A DNA stretch of 64,000 bases from RHKX01 sp963745755 (lineage in GTDB: Bacteria > Actinomycetota > Thermoleophilia > Solirubrobacterales > 70-9). The DNA lies in assembly GCA_963745755.1 (NCBI GenBank), contig CAVUYP010000001.1, positions 2,356,001-2,420,000 of the forward strand, given 5' to 3'. Each line of letters opens with the position of its first letter. Position 1 is the first letter of the stretch. The notes below the pieces were generated by a model that was given only the letters and a program-made list of their open reading frames with translations, was not told where the DNA came from and did not search any database. Positions 20,179 to 28,801 of this stretch are shown here, piece by piece. The position numbers were made by a program, and so were the translations under genes.

Positions 20179-20232
20179 GACTCCCTCGCCGGCCCCGAAG
20201 CCACACCACCCTCACCACACCCACCACCCCGC

Positions 20233-21227
20233 ATGGCTCGCTACATCGTTCGCAGACTGCTCTGGGCAATCCTGATGCTGGTCGCCGTCAGCGGCGTCGT
20301 CTTCATCCTCTTCTACGTCTTCCCCTCCGCCGACCCGGCGCAGCTCCGCGCCGGCCGCCAGGCCAACGAGGACCAGATCCAGGCGATCCGCGAGTCGCTC
20401 GGCCTCGACAAGTCGGTGCTGACCCAGTTCTGGATCTACCTGAAGGGCGTCTTCACGCCGTTCGACCTGCCCGGGGCCGACGCCCACGGTCCGCTCTACT
20501 TCGGCCGCAGCTATCAGACGAACGCCGACGTCAAGGACGTGATCTTCTCCGACCTGCCGGCGACAGCCCTGCTCGTTCTCGGCGCCGTGGTCGTCTGGAT
20601 GGCGGTCGCGATCCCGACCGGGATCATCTCGGCGATCCGGCAGCGCTCGCTGCTCGACCGGACGACGATGATCACCACCCTCGTCTTCATCTCGGCGCCG
20701 GTCTTCTGGCTCGGACTCGTCGCCCTCTACCTGTTCGCCGACGACGTCGGGATCGTCCACGATCTTCCCCGGCATCGGCAGCTACGCGGAGGCCGACAGC
20801 TTCCTCGCGCAAGTGCGAGTCGATGCTGCTGCCCTGGGCGGTCCTGGCGGCGGCGACGGCGGCGATCTACGCCCGCTATCTGCGCTCGCAGATGATCGAC
20901 GTGATGCAGGAGGACTACATACGCACGGCCCGGGCGAAGGGCCTGCCGGAGAAGCGGGTGATCGGCCGCCACGTGCTGCGCAGCGCGATCACCCCGATCG
21001 TCACCCTGCTCGGCCTCGACGTCGCCGTGCTGCTCGCCGGCAACGCGATCCTCACCGAGACCGTCTTCAACATCCCCGGCGTCGGCGCCGAGACCTTCAA
21101 CGCGATCAAACGCTCCGACCTGCCGATGATCCAGGGGATCACCCTGTTCGGAGCGTTCTTCATCGTCATCCTGAACCTCGTCGTCGACGTCGTCTACGCC
21201 TACCTGGATCCGAGGGTCCGCTACTGA
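20233..21227 (+). CDS. Oligopeptide/dipeptide ABC transporter permease (OppB/DppB-like; two frameshifts)
   Basis: A permease of about 330 residues after correction. The start MARYIVRRLLWAILMLVAVSG is the classic OppB N-terminus. The next segment ends DDVGIVH; an extra G at about 20761 and an extra C at about 20809 break the frame, and skipping both gives IFPGIGSYAEADSFLA then KCESMLLPWAVLA. The coupling loop EDYIRTARAKGLPEKRV and the end YLDPRVRY are intact. No Shine-Dalgarno sequence precedes the ATG at 20233. The upstream bases are a CA-rich run after the hairpin at 20152. Its stop overlaps the next ATG. Confidence 0.83.
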
Positions 21228-22264
21228 TGAGCGACGAAGCTGCTCGAGATCGATGACCTCAAGGTCCACTTCGACACCGACGAGGGCGTCGTCAAGGCCG
21301 TCGACGGGATCTCGCTCGAGGTCGCCGAGGGCGAGATGCTCGGCATCGTCGGCGAGTCCGGATCCGGCAAGAGCGTCGCCAACATGACGATCCTCGGCCT
21401 GACCCGCGCCTCGAACGCGACGATCACCGGCCGGATCGCCTTCGAGGGCGAGGACCTCACTCGACATGGACGACGAGGGGCTGCAGAAGATCCGCGGCAA
21501 CGGGATCTCGATGATCTTCCAGGACCCGCTGTCGGCGCTGCATCCGTTCTACAAGGTCGGCAAGCAGCTCGATCGAGGCGATCCAGGTCCACCAGGACGT
21601 CGGCAAGGACGCCGCGCGCGCCCGCGCGATCGAGCTGCTCAGCCTCGTCGGCATCCCCGATCCGGATCGGCGGATCGGCGAGTACCCGCACGAGTTCTCG
21701 GGCGGCATGCGACAGCGGGTGATGATCGCGATGGCGCTCACCAACGATCCGAAGCTGCTGATCGCCGACGAGCCGACGACCGCCCTCGACGTCACCACCC
21801 AGGCCCAGATCCTGCGGCTGATCGAACGCCTGCAGCGGGAGCTCGGGATGGCGGTGATCATGATCACCCACGACCTCGGCGTGATCGCCGAGGTCGCCGA
21901 CCGGGTGATGGTCATGTACGCCGGCGAGGTCGTCGAGTCGGGGTCGCTCGATCAGATCTTCTACGACCCCCAGCACCCCTACACCTGGGGCCTGCTCGGC
22001 TCGCTGACCCGGGTCGATCAGCCGCGGCTCGCCCGGCTCGCGCAGATCGCCGGCCAGCCGCCGTCGCTGATCAACCCGCCGAGCGGCTGTCACTTCCGCA
22101 ACCGCTGCCCGCACGAGTTCGGCCGCTGCGGCGAGCATCCGCCGCTGGAGCCGCGGGTCGGCGACGGCGCCCACGAGGATCGCTGCTGGCTGCCCGCCGA
22201 CCGCAAGAAGGAGCTGCGGGTCGTCTCCAGCGGCGAGATCGGCCTGGAGGCTCCGGCGGCATGA
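21227..22264 (+). CDS. Peptide ABC transporter ATP-binding protein (OppD/DppD-like; three frameshifts)
   Basis: An ATPase of about 344 residues after correction, starting at the ATG that shares its A with the oppB stop. Extra bases at about 21239 (GAA-G-CTG), 21459 (CTC-A-CTC) and 21570 (CTC-GATC) must be skipped; together they restore the original frame. The Walker A motif is GESGSGKSV, the signature is FSGGMRQRVMIAMAL, the Walker B motif is LLIADEPTTALD and the switch His is in MITHDLGVIAE. The C-terminal oligopeptide-transporter domain with Cys ligands (CHFRNRCPHEFGRC) is present. It energises import together with the next gene, which overlaps it by 4 nt. Confidence 0.84.
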
Positions 22265-23298
22265 GCGCAAGCACCGGCACCAGCGCCGTTGCCGCCGGCG
22301 AGCGGGCCGGGGCCGAGGAGCCGATCCTCGTCGTCGACCACCTCGTCAAGCACTTCCCGATCAAGTCGGGGATCCTCATCGATCGCCAGATCGGCGCCGT
22401 CCAGGCCGTCGACGACGTCTCCTTCACCGTCAACCGCGGCGAGACGCTCGGCCTCGTCGGCGAGTCGGGATGCGGCAAGTCGACGCTCGCCCGGGCGATC
22501 CTGCAGCTGATCCCGCCGACCTCCGGATCGGTCACCTTCGAGGGCCGCGAGATCGCCGGGCTCGGCAGCCGCGCCGCCCGCGGCCTCCGCTCCGACATGC
22601 AGATGGTCTTCCAGGATCCCTACGCCTCGCTGAACCCGCGCAAGCGGATCGCCCAGATCGTCGGCGACCCGATGCGGCTGCACGGGATCGTCCCCCGCGA
22701 CGGCGTCAAGGTCGCCGTCCAGGAGCTGCTCGAGCGGGTCGGGCTCAATCCCGAGCACTACAACCGCTTCCCGCACGAGTTCTCGGGCGGCCAGCGGCAG
22801 CGGATCGGCATCGCCCGGGCGCTGTCGCTGAACCCGAAGCTGATCATCGCCGACGAGCCGGTCTCGGCGCTCGACGTCTCGATCCAGGCGCAGATCATCA
22901 ACCTCCTCGAGGACCTCCAGGAGGAGCTGCAGCTGACCTACATCTTCGTCGCCCACGACCTCAGCGTCGTCCGCCACGTCGCCGACCGGATCGCGGTCAT
23001 GTACCTCGGCAAGATCGTCGAGATCGGCCCCGCCGAGGCGGTCTACAACACCCCGATCCACCCCTACACCCAGGCGCTGCTCTCGGCGGTGCCGATCCCC
23101 GACCCGCGCGCCAACGCGGCCCGCAAGCAGATCGTCCTCGAGGGCGACGTCCCGAGCCCCGCCGACCCGCCGTCCGCCTGCCGCTTCCACACCCGCTGCC
23201 CGCGCGCGACCGAGATCTGCTCGGCCGACGAGCCGGCGCTGATCGACCACGGCGGCGAGCACTTCGCCGCCTGCCACCACCCGCTCGACCGCGACTGA
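22261..23298 (+). CDS. Peptide ABC transporter ATP-binding protein (OppF/DppF-like)
   Basis: A 345-residue ATPase, uninterrupted. The N-terminal HFPIKSGILIDRQIGAVQAVD is the OppF hallmark. The Walker A motif is GESGCGKSTLA, the Q-loop is FQDPYASLNPRKR, the signature is FSGGQRQRIGIARAL, the Walker B motif is LIIADEPVSALD and the switch is VAHDLSVVRHV. The C-terminal extension with CRFHTRCPRATEIC is typical of peptide transporters. It is the last gene of the five-gene operon. The second palindromic element begins 4 nt after its stop. Confidence 0.93.
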   Translation: MSASTGTSAVAAGERAGAEEPILVVDHLVKHFPIKSGILIDRQIGAVQAVDDVSFTVNRGETLGLVGESGCGKSTLARAILQLIPPTSGSVTFEGREIAGLGSRAARGLRSDMQMVFQDPYASLNPRKRIAQIVGDPMRLHGIVPRDGVKVAVQELLERVGLNPEHYNRFPHEFSGGQRQRIGIARALSLNPKLIIADEPVSALDVSIQAQIINLLEDLQEELQLTYIFVAHDLSVVRHVADRIAVMYLGKIVEIGPAEAVYNTPIHPYTQALLSAVPIPDPRANAARKQIVLEGDVPSPADPPSACRFHTRCPRATEICSADEPALIDHGGEHFAACHHPLDRD

Positions 23299-23302
23299 CA
23301 AC

Positions 23303-23355
23303 CCGCCGAGGTCGAGGAAAGGGGTGACAGTTGCCCTTTTCCTCGACCCCGGCGG
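23303..23355 (+). repeat. Palindromic element, copy 2 of 3
   Basis: The left arm CCGCCGAGGTCGAGGAAA (23303-23320) pairs with 23338-23355, with one A-C mismatch. The middle GGGGTGACAGTTGCCCT pairs to the end using two internal U-G/G-U pairs and leaves a CAG loop, so the plus-strand RNA is a nearly unbroken hairpin. The orientation is opposite to copies 1 and 3, because the loop sequence is their reverse complement. It directly follows the oppF-like stop codon. Confidence 0.88.
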
Positions 23356-23397
23356 AGGGTTTGCGGCTCGGGAGAACCTGCGGCCGGGCTCAGCGCA

Positions 23398-23403
23398 TAG
23401 GCT
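23398..23403 (+). promoter_or_regulatory. Putative -10 box for the CoA-transferase gene (leaderless)
   Basis: TAGGCT ends 6 nt before the GTG at 23410. No Shine-Dalgarno sequence lies between, so the transcript probably starts at or next to the initiation codon. Confidence 0.5.
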
Positions 23404-23409
23404 GGCGGC

Positions 23410-24543
23410 GTGGGACCCCTGCACGGAGTCAAGGTCGTCGAGATCGCCTCGATCGGCCCCGGGCCGTTCGCGGTGATGATGCTCGCCGACATGGGGGCGG
23501 ACGTGATCCGGCTCGAGCGGGCCGGCGCGGGGGCCGGGCTCGGATCGGGCTCCTGGAACTACATGCACCGCGGCCGTCCCTCGGTCGCCTGCGACCTGAA
23601 GAGCGAGGCTGGGCGCGACCTGACCCTGCGGCTCTGCGAGCGGGCCGACGTCCTGATCGAGGGCTTCCGGCCGGGAGTCATGGAGCGGCTCGGCCTCGGG
23701 CCCGACGACGTCGCGGCCCGCAACGAGCGGCTCGTCTACGGGCGCATGACCGGCTACGGCCAGACGGGCCCGATGGCGGCGGTGGCCGGGCACGACATCA
23801 ACTACGTCTCGCTCTCCGGCGCGCTCGCCGCGATCGCCCGCGAGGGCGAACGGCCGCTGGCCCCGCTCAACCTCGTCGGCGACTTCGGCGGCGGCGGGAT
23901 GCTGCTGGCGTTCGGCGTCCTCGCCGCCGTGATCGAGGCCCGCGGGTCCGGCCGCGGGCAGGTCGTCGACGCCTCGATGGTCGAGGGGGCGTCGGTGATG
24001 ATGACCCTGATCCATGCGATGCGGGCGATCGGGATGTGGAGCGACCGGCCGGGCACGAACCTGCTCGACTCGGGCGCCCACTTCTACGAGGTCTACGAGT
24101 GCGCCGACGGCGGCCACATCGCCGTCGGGGCGCTGGAGCCGCAGTTCTACGCGAAGCTGCTCGAGCTGCTCGAGCTCGACCCGGCCGAGTTCCCGCAGAT
24201 GGACCAGTCCCGCTGGCCCGAGCTGAAGCAGCGATTCGCGGACGTCTTCGCGACGAAGCCGCGTGACGAGTGGGCGGCGATCCTCGAGCCCGCCGAGGCC
24301 TGCGCCACCCCGGTCCTCGCCATGGACGAGGCGCCCCGGCATCCTCACAACGCCGCCCGCGGCAGCTTCGTCGAGGTCGGCGGCAAGCTCCAGCCGGGTC
24401 CGGCCCCGAAGTTCAGCCGCACGCCCCCCGGCGTTCCGGCGCCGCCGCCGGAGCCCGGCGCCGACACCGAGGCGGCGCTGGCGGCGTGGGGACTGGGCGC
24501 CGAGGAGATCGCCCGCCACGGCGGCGACGCGGCACCAGGTTAG
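23410..24543 (+). CDS. CaiB/BaiF family CoA transferase, alpha-methylacyl-CoA racemase-like
   Basis: A 377-residue family III CoA-transferase fold protein. The N-terminus LHGVKVVEIASIGPGPFAVM, the segment LIEGFRPGVMERLGLGP and GRMTGYGQTGP are family hallmarks. GHDINYVSLSGALA followed by VGDFGGGGM places a His and an Asp where AMACR uses its catalytic pair, which favours a racemase of 2-methyl-branched acyl-CoA over a CoA transferase. The C-terminus is proline-rich. It has a GTG start with a leaderless-type -10 box. The neighbour downstream is unrelated, so it is probably monocistronic. Confidence 0.85.
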   Translation: MGPLHGVKVVEIASIGPGPFAVMMLADMGADVIRLERAGAGAGLGSGSWNYMHRGRPSVACDLKSEAGRDLTLRLCERADVLIEGFRPGVMERLGLGPDDVAARNERLVYGRMTGYGQTGPMAAVAGHDINYVSLSGALAAIAREGERPLAPLNLVGDFGGGGMLLAFGVLAAVIEARGSGRGQVVDASMVEGASVMMTLIHAMRAIGMWSDRPGTNLLDSGAHFYEVYECADGGHIAVGALEPQFYAKLLELLELDPAEFPQMDQSRWPELKQRFADVFATKPRDEWAAILEPAEACATPVLAMDEAPRHPHNAARGSFVEVGGKLQPGPAPKFSRTPPGVPAPPPEPGADTEAALAAWGLGAEEIARHGGDAAPG

Positions 24544-24598
24544 ACACGCGGCCCGATTGGGCATAGACGGTGAGAACCCGAACACCGGAGGTCCGACG

Positions 24599-25060
24599 AT
24601 GATCAGCAACCCCTTCTCCCGCAGGCCGAATACCCCCGTCGACCAGGCCCTCGACGCCTTCGACGACGTCCGCTCCGAAGCTGCCGACTATGCGGCGGCG
24701 ATCCGCGATGCCGCCGCCGACATCGCCGACACCCTGACCGAGATCGGTCCGCCGGCGCCGAAGCGCAGGCTGCCGGTCGCCGCCGCCGCGGCCGCCGCGG
24801 CGCTCGGCGTCGCCTACTTGGTTCGCTCCCGGCTCGGCGGTTCCGCGCCCGGACCCGCCCCCGAGGTGCCCGGCCGCCACGCGACGCCGACCGCGACCGC
24901 AACCGCGGCCCGAGAGACCGCCGGCACCGCGCCGGCCGGGGACCCGCCGGCGCCGGGCGACAGCGAGGAGCCGAAGGAGCCGCGGGCGGCAACGGCCGAG
25001 AGCGGCAGCGCCGGCTTCAAGGCCGACCAGGGCGACGTCCCGGGGGAGTCGCAGAGCTGA
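24599..25060 (+). CDS. Hypothetical membrane-anchored small protein
   Basis: A 153-residue protein that I do not recognise. The ATG at 24599 follows GGAGG (24587-24591). Residues 1-55 are mostly polar with an alanine-rich helical pattern (ALDAFDDVRSEAADYAAAIRDAAADIADTL). One membrane segment follows at about residues 62-78 (VAAAAAAAALGVAYLV), then an RSR stop-transfer. The rest is a disordered, Pro/Ala/Glu-rich tail. The layout suggests a small anchored protein with a disordered domain outside or inside the cell. Topology is unclear. No function can be assigned. Confidence 0.65.
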   Translation: MISNPFSRRPNTPVDQALDAFDDVRSEAADYAAAIRDAAADIADTLTEIGPPAPKRRLPVAAAAAAAALGVAYLVRSRLGGSAPGPAPEVPGRHATPTATATAARETAGTAPAGDPPAPGDSEEPKEPRAATAESGSAGFKADQGDVPGESQS

Positions 25061-25140
25061 TCCGGGGGTTGGGCCCCGGGTTCCGGCCGATCGGCCCGGA
25101 AGTAACCTGCCTCCGTTATCGTTGTCTGCTCAGTGGGGGA

Positions 25141-27201
25141 ATGCAAGTACGGGTGAACAGGGCGCGGCTGGTGATGCGACGGGGTCGCAACGCCGTCGCG
25201 CTCGTCACCTTCCTGCTGGTCGCCGCACCCGCCACGGCGGCGGCCGCACCCCCGACCGGCGACGAGCAGGCTCCGGCGGTGCCGGCTCCGCAGAAGCGGG
25301 CCGTCGACCTGGCCGACAGCGACCTCCGCGATGCCGTCGCGGCGGGGCCCGGGCAGCTGCCCGGCAACGTGCCGTCGGCCGGCGGTGACCGCGTCCTGGT
25401 CGAGATCCTGATCAGGCCCGGCGAGGCTGCCCCCGCCCGCGCGGCGGTCGGTGCCGTCGGCGGCAGCGCCGACGCGACGGTCCCCGGCGAGCTGATCGAG
25501 GCGGCGGTCCCGCTCTCCGGGCTCGAGCGCCTCGAGGCCGACCCGGCCGTCCGCTACATCCGTCCTCCGACCGACTACGACCAGCCCGCCGATCCGGCCG
25601 AGCCGAAGCTCGAAGCGCTGGCGCCGGGCCGGGCCGGCGCCCACGTCGGCGAGCAGATCGCGAAGACCAACGCGGCCGCCTGGCACGCCGCCGGATTCAC
25701 CGGCCAGGGGGTCAAGGTCGGGATCATCGACAGCTTCAGCGCCAGCCACTACAACGCCGCGGTCGCCGCCGGCGAGATCCCGCCCGCCTCCGGCACCTTC
25801 TGCAGGGCCGGCGGCGCGAACTGCGCGAGCAGCATGTTCTCGGGCGACCGGCACGGCGTCGCCGTCGCCGAGGCGGTCAGCGACATGGCCCCGTCGGCGC
25901 AGATCTATCTGGCGAGCGCCGTCACCGCCGCCGACACGCAGGCGGTGCTCAACTACTTCGCTTCGCAGGGGGTGAAGGTCGTCACCCGCTCGCAGACCGG
26001 CCGCTACGACGGCCCCGGCAACGGCACCGGCCCGATCGCCAGCGTGATCACCAACTCGGCGGTCGCGCAGGGGATGTTCTACCTCAACTCCGCCGGCAAC
26101 AGCGCCGGCCGCAACGGCGAGCGCGGCACCTACTGGCGCGGTGGCTGGGTCGACCAGGACAGTGACGGCTTCATCGAGTTCGCGCCCGGCGACGAGCTGA
26201 TGGGATTCGACTGCGCCTACCTGAACGGCCTGCGCTGGAGCGATTGGGGGCAGGGTGCCGGGACCACCGACTACGACTTCTACCTCTACGACTCGAACCT
26301 CTCGCCGATCGCGAACAGCACCGATTCGCAGGGCTCGAGCGGTGGGTCCGCGCCGCCGATCGAGCGCATCGACTCCTACTCGTGCCCCGGCAACGGGGTG
26401 GCGTTCATGGCGATCCAGCGCTTCTCCGCGGGCAGCGGCAGCGCCGGCGACGTGCTCGAGATCATGACCAACGGAGCCGAGGTCGAGCATCCCCAGAACC
26501 CGTTCAGCGCGACCGGCCCGATGGCCGATCTGAACAGCGCCGGAGCGGTCGCCGTCGGCGCCGTCGACCCGCCGTTCGGTACGACGATCGCCAGCTACAG
26601 CTCCGAGGGGCCGAGCAACGACGGGCGGATCAAGCCGGAGCTGTCCGCCGCCGCCTGCGTGCAGAGCCTCAGCTACGCGCCGAACTGCTTCAACGGGACG
26701 AGCTCCTCGACGCCGGTAACCGCCGGTGCCGCGGCGCTGGCGCTGAGCGCCGGCGCGGCCAACTCACCGCAGTCGCTGAAGACGTTCCTGCTCAACGCCA
26801 CGGTCGACCGCGGCGTCCCCGGCACCGACAACGTCTACGGCCGCGGCGAGCTGCGGCTGCCGGCGCCCCCGCAGCGGCTCGACCGGACGCCGCCGACCGT
26901 GCGGGCGTTGAACAGCACCGGCAAGAGCGGTAAGAACGCGTCCCTGCGCTACCGGGTCAGCGACGACAGCGGCGTCTCCCAGGAGAAGCTCGCGGTGATC
27001 CGCAAGGGCCGGACGCTGGCGCGGATCACGACCGAGTTCGGAAGCGCGAACGGCGGCCGCTACAAGGTCCGCTGGAAGGTGCCGAAGCGGGTCAAGGGGA
27101 AGATGAAGTTCTGCGTCACCTCGGTCGACCAAAGCGGCAACCGCTCGGCGAAGAGCTGCGCGAAGCTGAAGATCAAGAAGAAGAAGCGCCGCCGGCGCTA
27201 G
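25141..27201 (+). CDS. Secreted subtilisin-like serine peptidase (S8)
   Basis: A 686-residue exported subtilase. A signal peptide ends near ATAAAAP. A propeptide-like part (residues 60-140) precedes the catalytic domain. The catalytic Asp is in VGIIDSF near residue 197, the His in DRHGVAVAE near residue 238, the oxyanion Asn in NSAGNSAG and the Ser in FNGTSSSTPVTAGAAAL near residue 521. A long insert with CAYLNG and YSCPGNG lies between the His and Ser. The C-terminal 100 residues form a beta-rich, probably Ig-like domain ending in a KKKKRRRR tail. The ATG at 25141 has a GTGGGGGA site. Its stop lies 2 nt from the convergent nuoI stop. Confidence 0.88.
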   Translation: MQVRVNRARLVMRRGRNAVALVTFLLVAAPATAAAAPPTGDEQAPAVPAPQKRAVDLADSDLRDAVAAGPGQLPGNVPSAGGDRVLVEILIRPGEAAPARAAVGAVGGSADATVPGELIEAAVPLSGLERLEADPAVRYIRPPTDYDQPADPAEPKLEALAPGRAGAHVGEQIAKTNAAAWHAAGFTGQGVKVGIIDSFSASHYNAAVAAGEIPPASGTFCRAGGANCASSMFSGDRHGVAVAEAVSDMAPSAQIYLASAVTAADTQAVLNYFASQGVKVVTRSQTGRYDGPGNGTGPIASVITNSAVAQGMFYLNSAGNSAGRNGERGTYWRGGWVDQDSDGFIEFAPGDELMGFDCAYLNGLRWSDWGQGAGTTDYDFYLYDSNLSPIANSTDSQGSSGGSAPPIERIDSYSCPGNGVAFMAIQRFSAGSGSAGDVLEIMTNGAEVEHPQNPFSATGPMADLNSAGAVAVGAVDPPFGTTIASYSSEGPSNDGRIKPELSAAACVQSLSYAPNCFNGTSSSTPVTAGAAALALSAGAANSPQSLKTFLLNATVDRGVPGTDNVYGRGELRLPAPPQRLDRTPPTVRALNSTGKSGKNASLRYRVSDDSGVSQEKLAVIRKGRTLARITTEFGSANGGRYKVRWKVPKRVKGKMKFCVTSVDQSGNRSAKSCAKLKIKKKKRRRR

Positions 27202-27203
27202 GC

Positions 27204-27773
27204 CTACTCGCCCTCGTTGCGGAGCGGCACCTTCATGATCGGCTCGGCGAGCAGCATCTCCTTGGTGAAGATCAGGTCGTTGCGGTTGTAGTCGGCCATC
27301 TCGTACTCGTGGCCCATCGTGATCGCGTCGAACGGACACGCGACCTCGCAGTAGCCGCAGAAGATGCAGCGCGACAGGTTGATCTCGTAGACGGCGGCGT
27401 AGCGCTCGCCGGCCGAGACCCGGTCGTCGGGGTCGTTCTCGGCGGCGACGACGCGGATGCAGTCGGCCGGGCAGGCCGCCGCGCAGAGCGAGCAGCCGAC
27501 GCACTTCTCGAGGCCGGTGTCCTCGAAGCGGTGCAGCTTGTGGCGGCCGCGGAAGCGCGGGTAGACGGGCGTCTTCTCCTCCGGGTACTGGATCGTCACC
27601 GGCCCCTCGACGACCCGCGCCATCGTCGTCTTCAGGCCCCGCAGGGTCTCCCCGAAGGCGCGGTAGGCGCCCTTGATACCGCCCGGTTCGGGGCCGCGCT
27701 GGACGCTGACGACGGAGTCGTCGGGCAGGTAGGGGAAGGGGTCGCTCCCGTTCGTGGTCTTCTCGTCGCTCAT
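27204..27773 (-). CDS. nuoI: NADH-quinone oxidoreductase subunit I
   Basis: A 189-residue peripheral-arm subunit carrying two [4Fe-4S] clusters (N6a/N6b). The ligand motifs CVGCSLCAAACPADC and CIFCGYCEVACPFDAI are complete. The N-terminal RFRGRHKLHRFEDTG motif is typical. It transfers electrons from NuoG towards NuoB. The start is the ATG at 27773, 17 nt after the nuoH stop. It is the last gene of the nuoA-I block. The usual next gene, nuoJ, is 11 kb away. Confidence 0.96.
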   Translation of the reverse strand: MSDEKTTNGSDPFPYLPDDSVVSVQRGPEPGGIKGAYRAFGETLRGLKTTMARVVEGPVTIQYPEEKTPVYPRFRGRHKLHRFEDTGLEKCVGCSLCAAACPADCIRVVAAENDPDDRVSAGERYAAVYEINLSRCIFCGYCEVACPFDAITMGHEYEMADYNRNDLIFTKEMLLAEPIMKVPLRNEGE

Positions 27774-27789
27774 CGCCGGCTCCAGTCTC

Positions 27790-28801
27790 TCACCAGACGA
27801 CCACGAGCACGGCCGTGACCAGCACGTTGAGGGTCGCCAGCGGCAGCAGCACCTTCCAGCCGAGGCTCATCAGCTGGTCGTAGCGGAGCCGTGGCAGGGT
27901 CGCACGGATCCAGATGAAGAAGCAGATCAGTAGGACGATCTTGAGCAGCATCACGAGCACGCCGACCACCGCCGCGGTGTGGATCCCGAACGGCAGATGC
28001 CAGCCGCCGAGGAACATCGCCGAGGCGATCCCGGAGATCACGATCATCTCCATGTACTCGGCCATGAAGTAGGAGCCGAAACGCATCCCGCCGTACTCGG
28101 TGTTGTAGCCGGAGACGAGCTCGGCGTCGGCCTCGGGAAGGTCGAACGGCGGCCGGTTCGTCTCGGCGAACCCGGCGACCATGAAGATCAGGAAGCCGAC
28201 GAACTGCGGGATCACGTACCAGACCGTGTCGGCCTGGGCGTTGGCGATGTCGACCAGGCTCAGCGAGCCGGCCATCATGATCACGCCGAGCAGCGCCAGC
28301 CCCATCGAGATCTCGTAGCTGATCAGCTGCGCGGCCGAGCGCATCGCGCCCATGAAGCTGTACTTCGAGCCCGACGCCCAGCCGCCGAGCAGCAGGCCGT
28401 AGAAGGAGATCGAGCCGAACGCGAACGCGTAGAGGATTCCGATCGAGACGTCGATCCCGTAGAGGCCGACCTCGCCGTCGACGTCGCCCGAACGGGATGA
28501 TCGCCAGCGTCGCGGTGGCGCTGAGGATGACCAGCGCCGGCGCGATCGCCCAGAGGATCGGGACCGCCGCCTCCGGCTTGTAGCTCTCCTTGCTGAGCAG
28601 CTTGACGACGTCGGCGAGCGGCTGGAAGAGGCCCCTGGGGCCGACCCGGTTCGGTCCGTAGCGGGCCTGGAAGCGCCCGAGCAGCTTCCGCTCGAGCAGC
28701 AGGATCAGCGGCACGATCCCGAGGATCACCGCGAAGATGATCAGCGACTTCAGCACCATCAGCCAGCTCGCCTCGGCGAAGCTGACGTCGGCGACTACCA
28801 C
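27790..28801 (-). CDS. nuoH: NADH-quinone oxidoreductase subunit H (one frameshift)
   Basis: A membrane subunit of about 336 residues after correction that forms the quinone chamber. The GTG at 28801 lies inside the last codons of nuoG (7-nt overlap). An extra base at about 28486 (GGG-C-GAC) breaks the frame after ATLAIIPFG; skipping it gives DVDGEVGLYGIDVSIG. The hallmark ERKLLGRFQARYGPNRVGP and the loop GFAETNRPPFDLPEADAELV are intact, as is LISYEISMGL. The distribution of conserved residues argues for a working gene. Confidence 0.9.

Noticed and set aside
23303..23355. Palindromic element as an insertion-sequence end or integron attC site
   Set aside because: No transposase or integrase gene, no target duplications and no paired ends are visible. 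The position after stop codons fits a 3' RNA element better.
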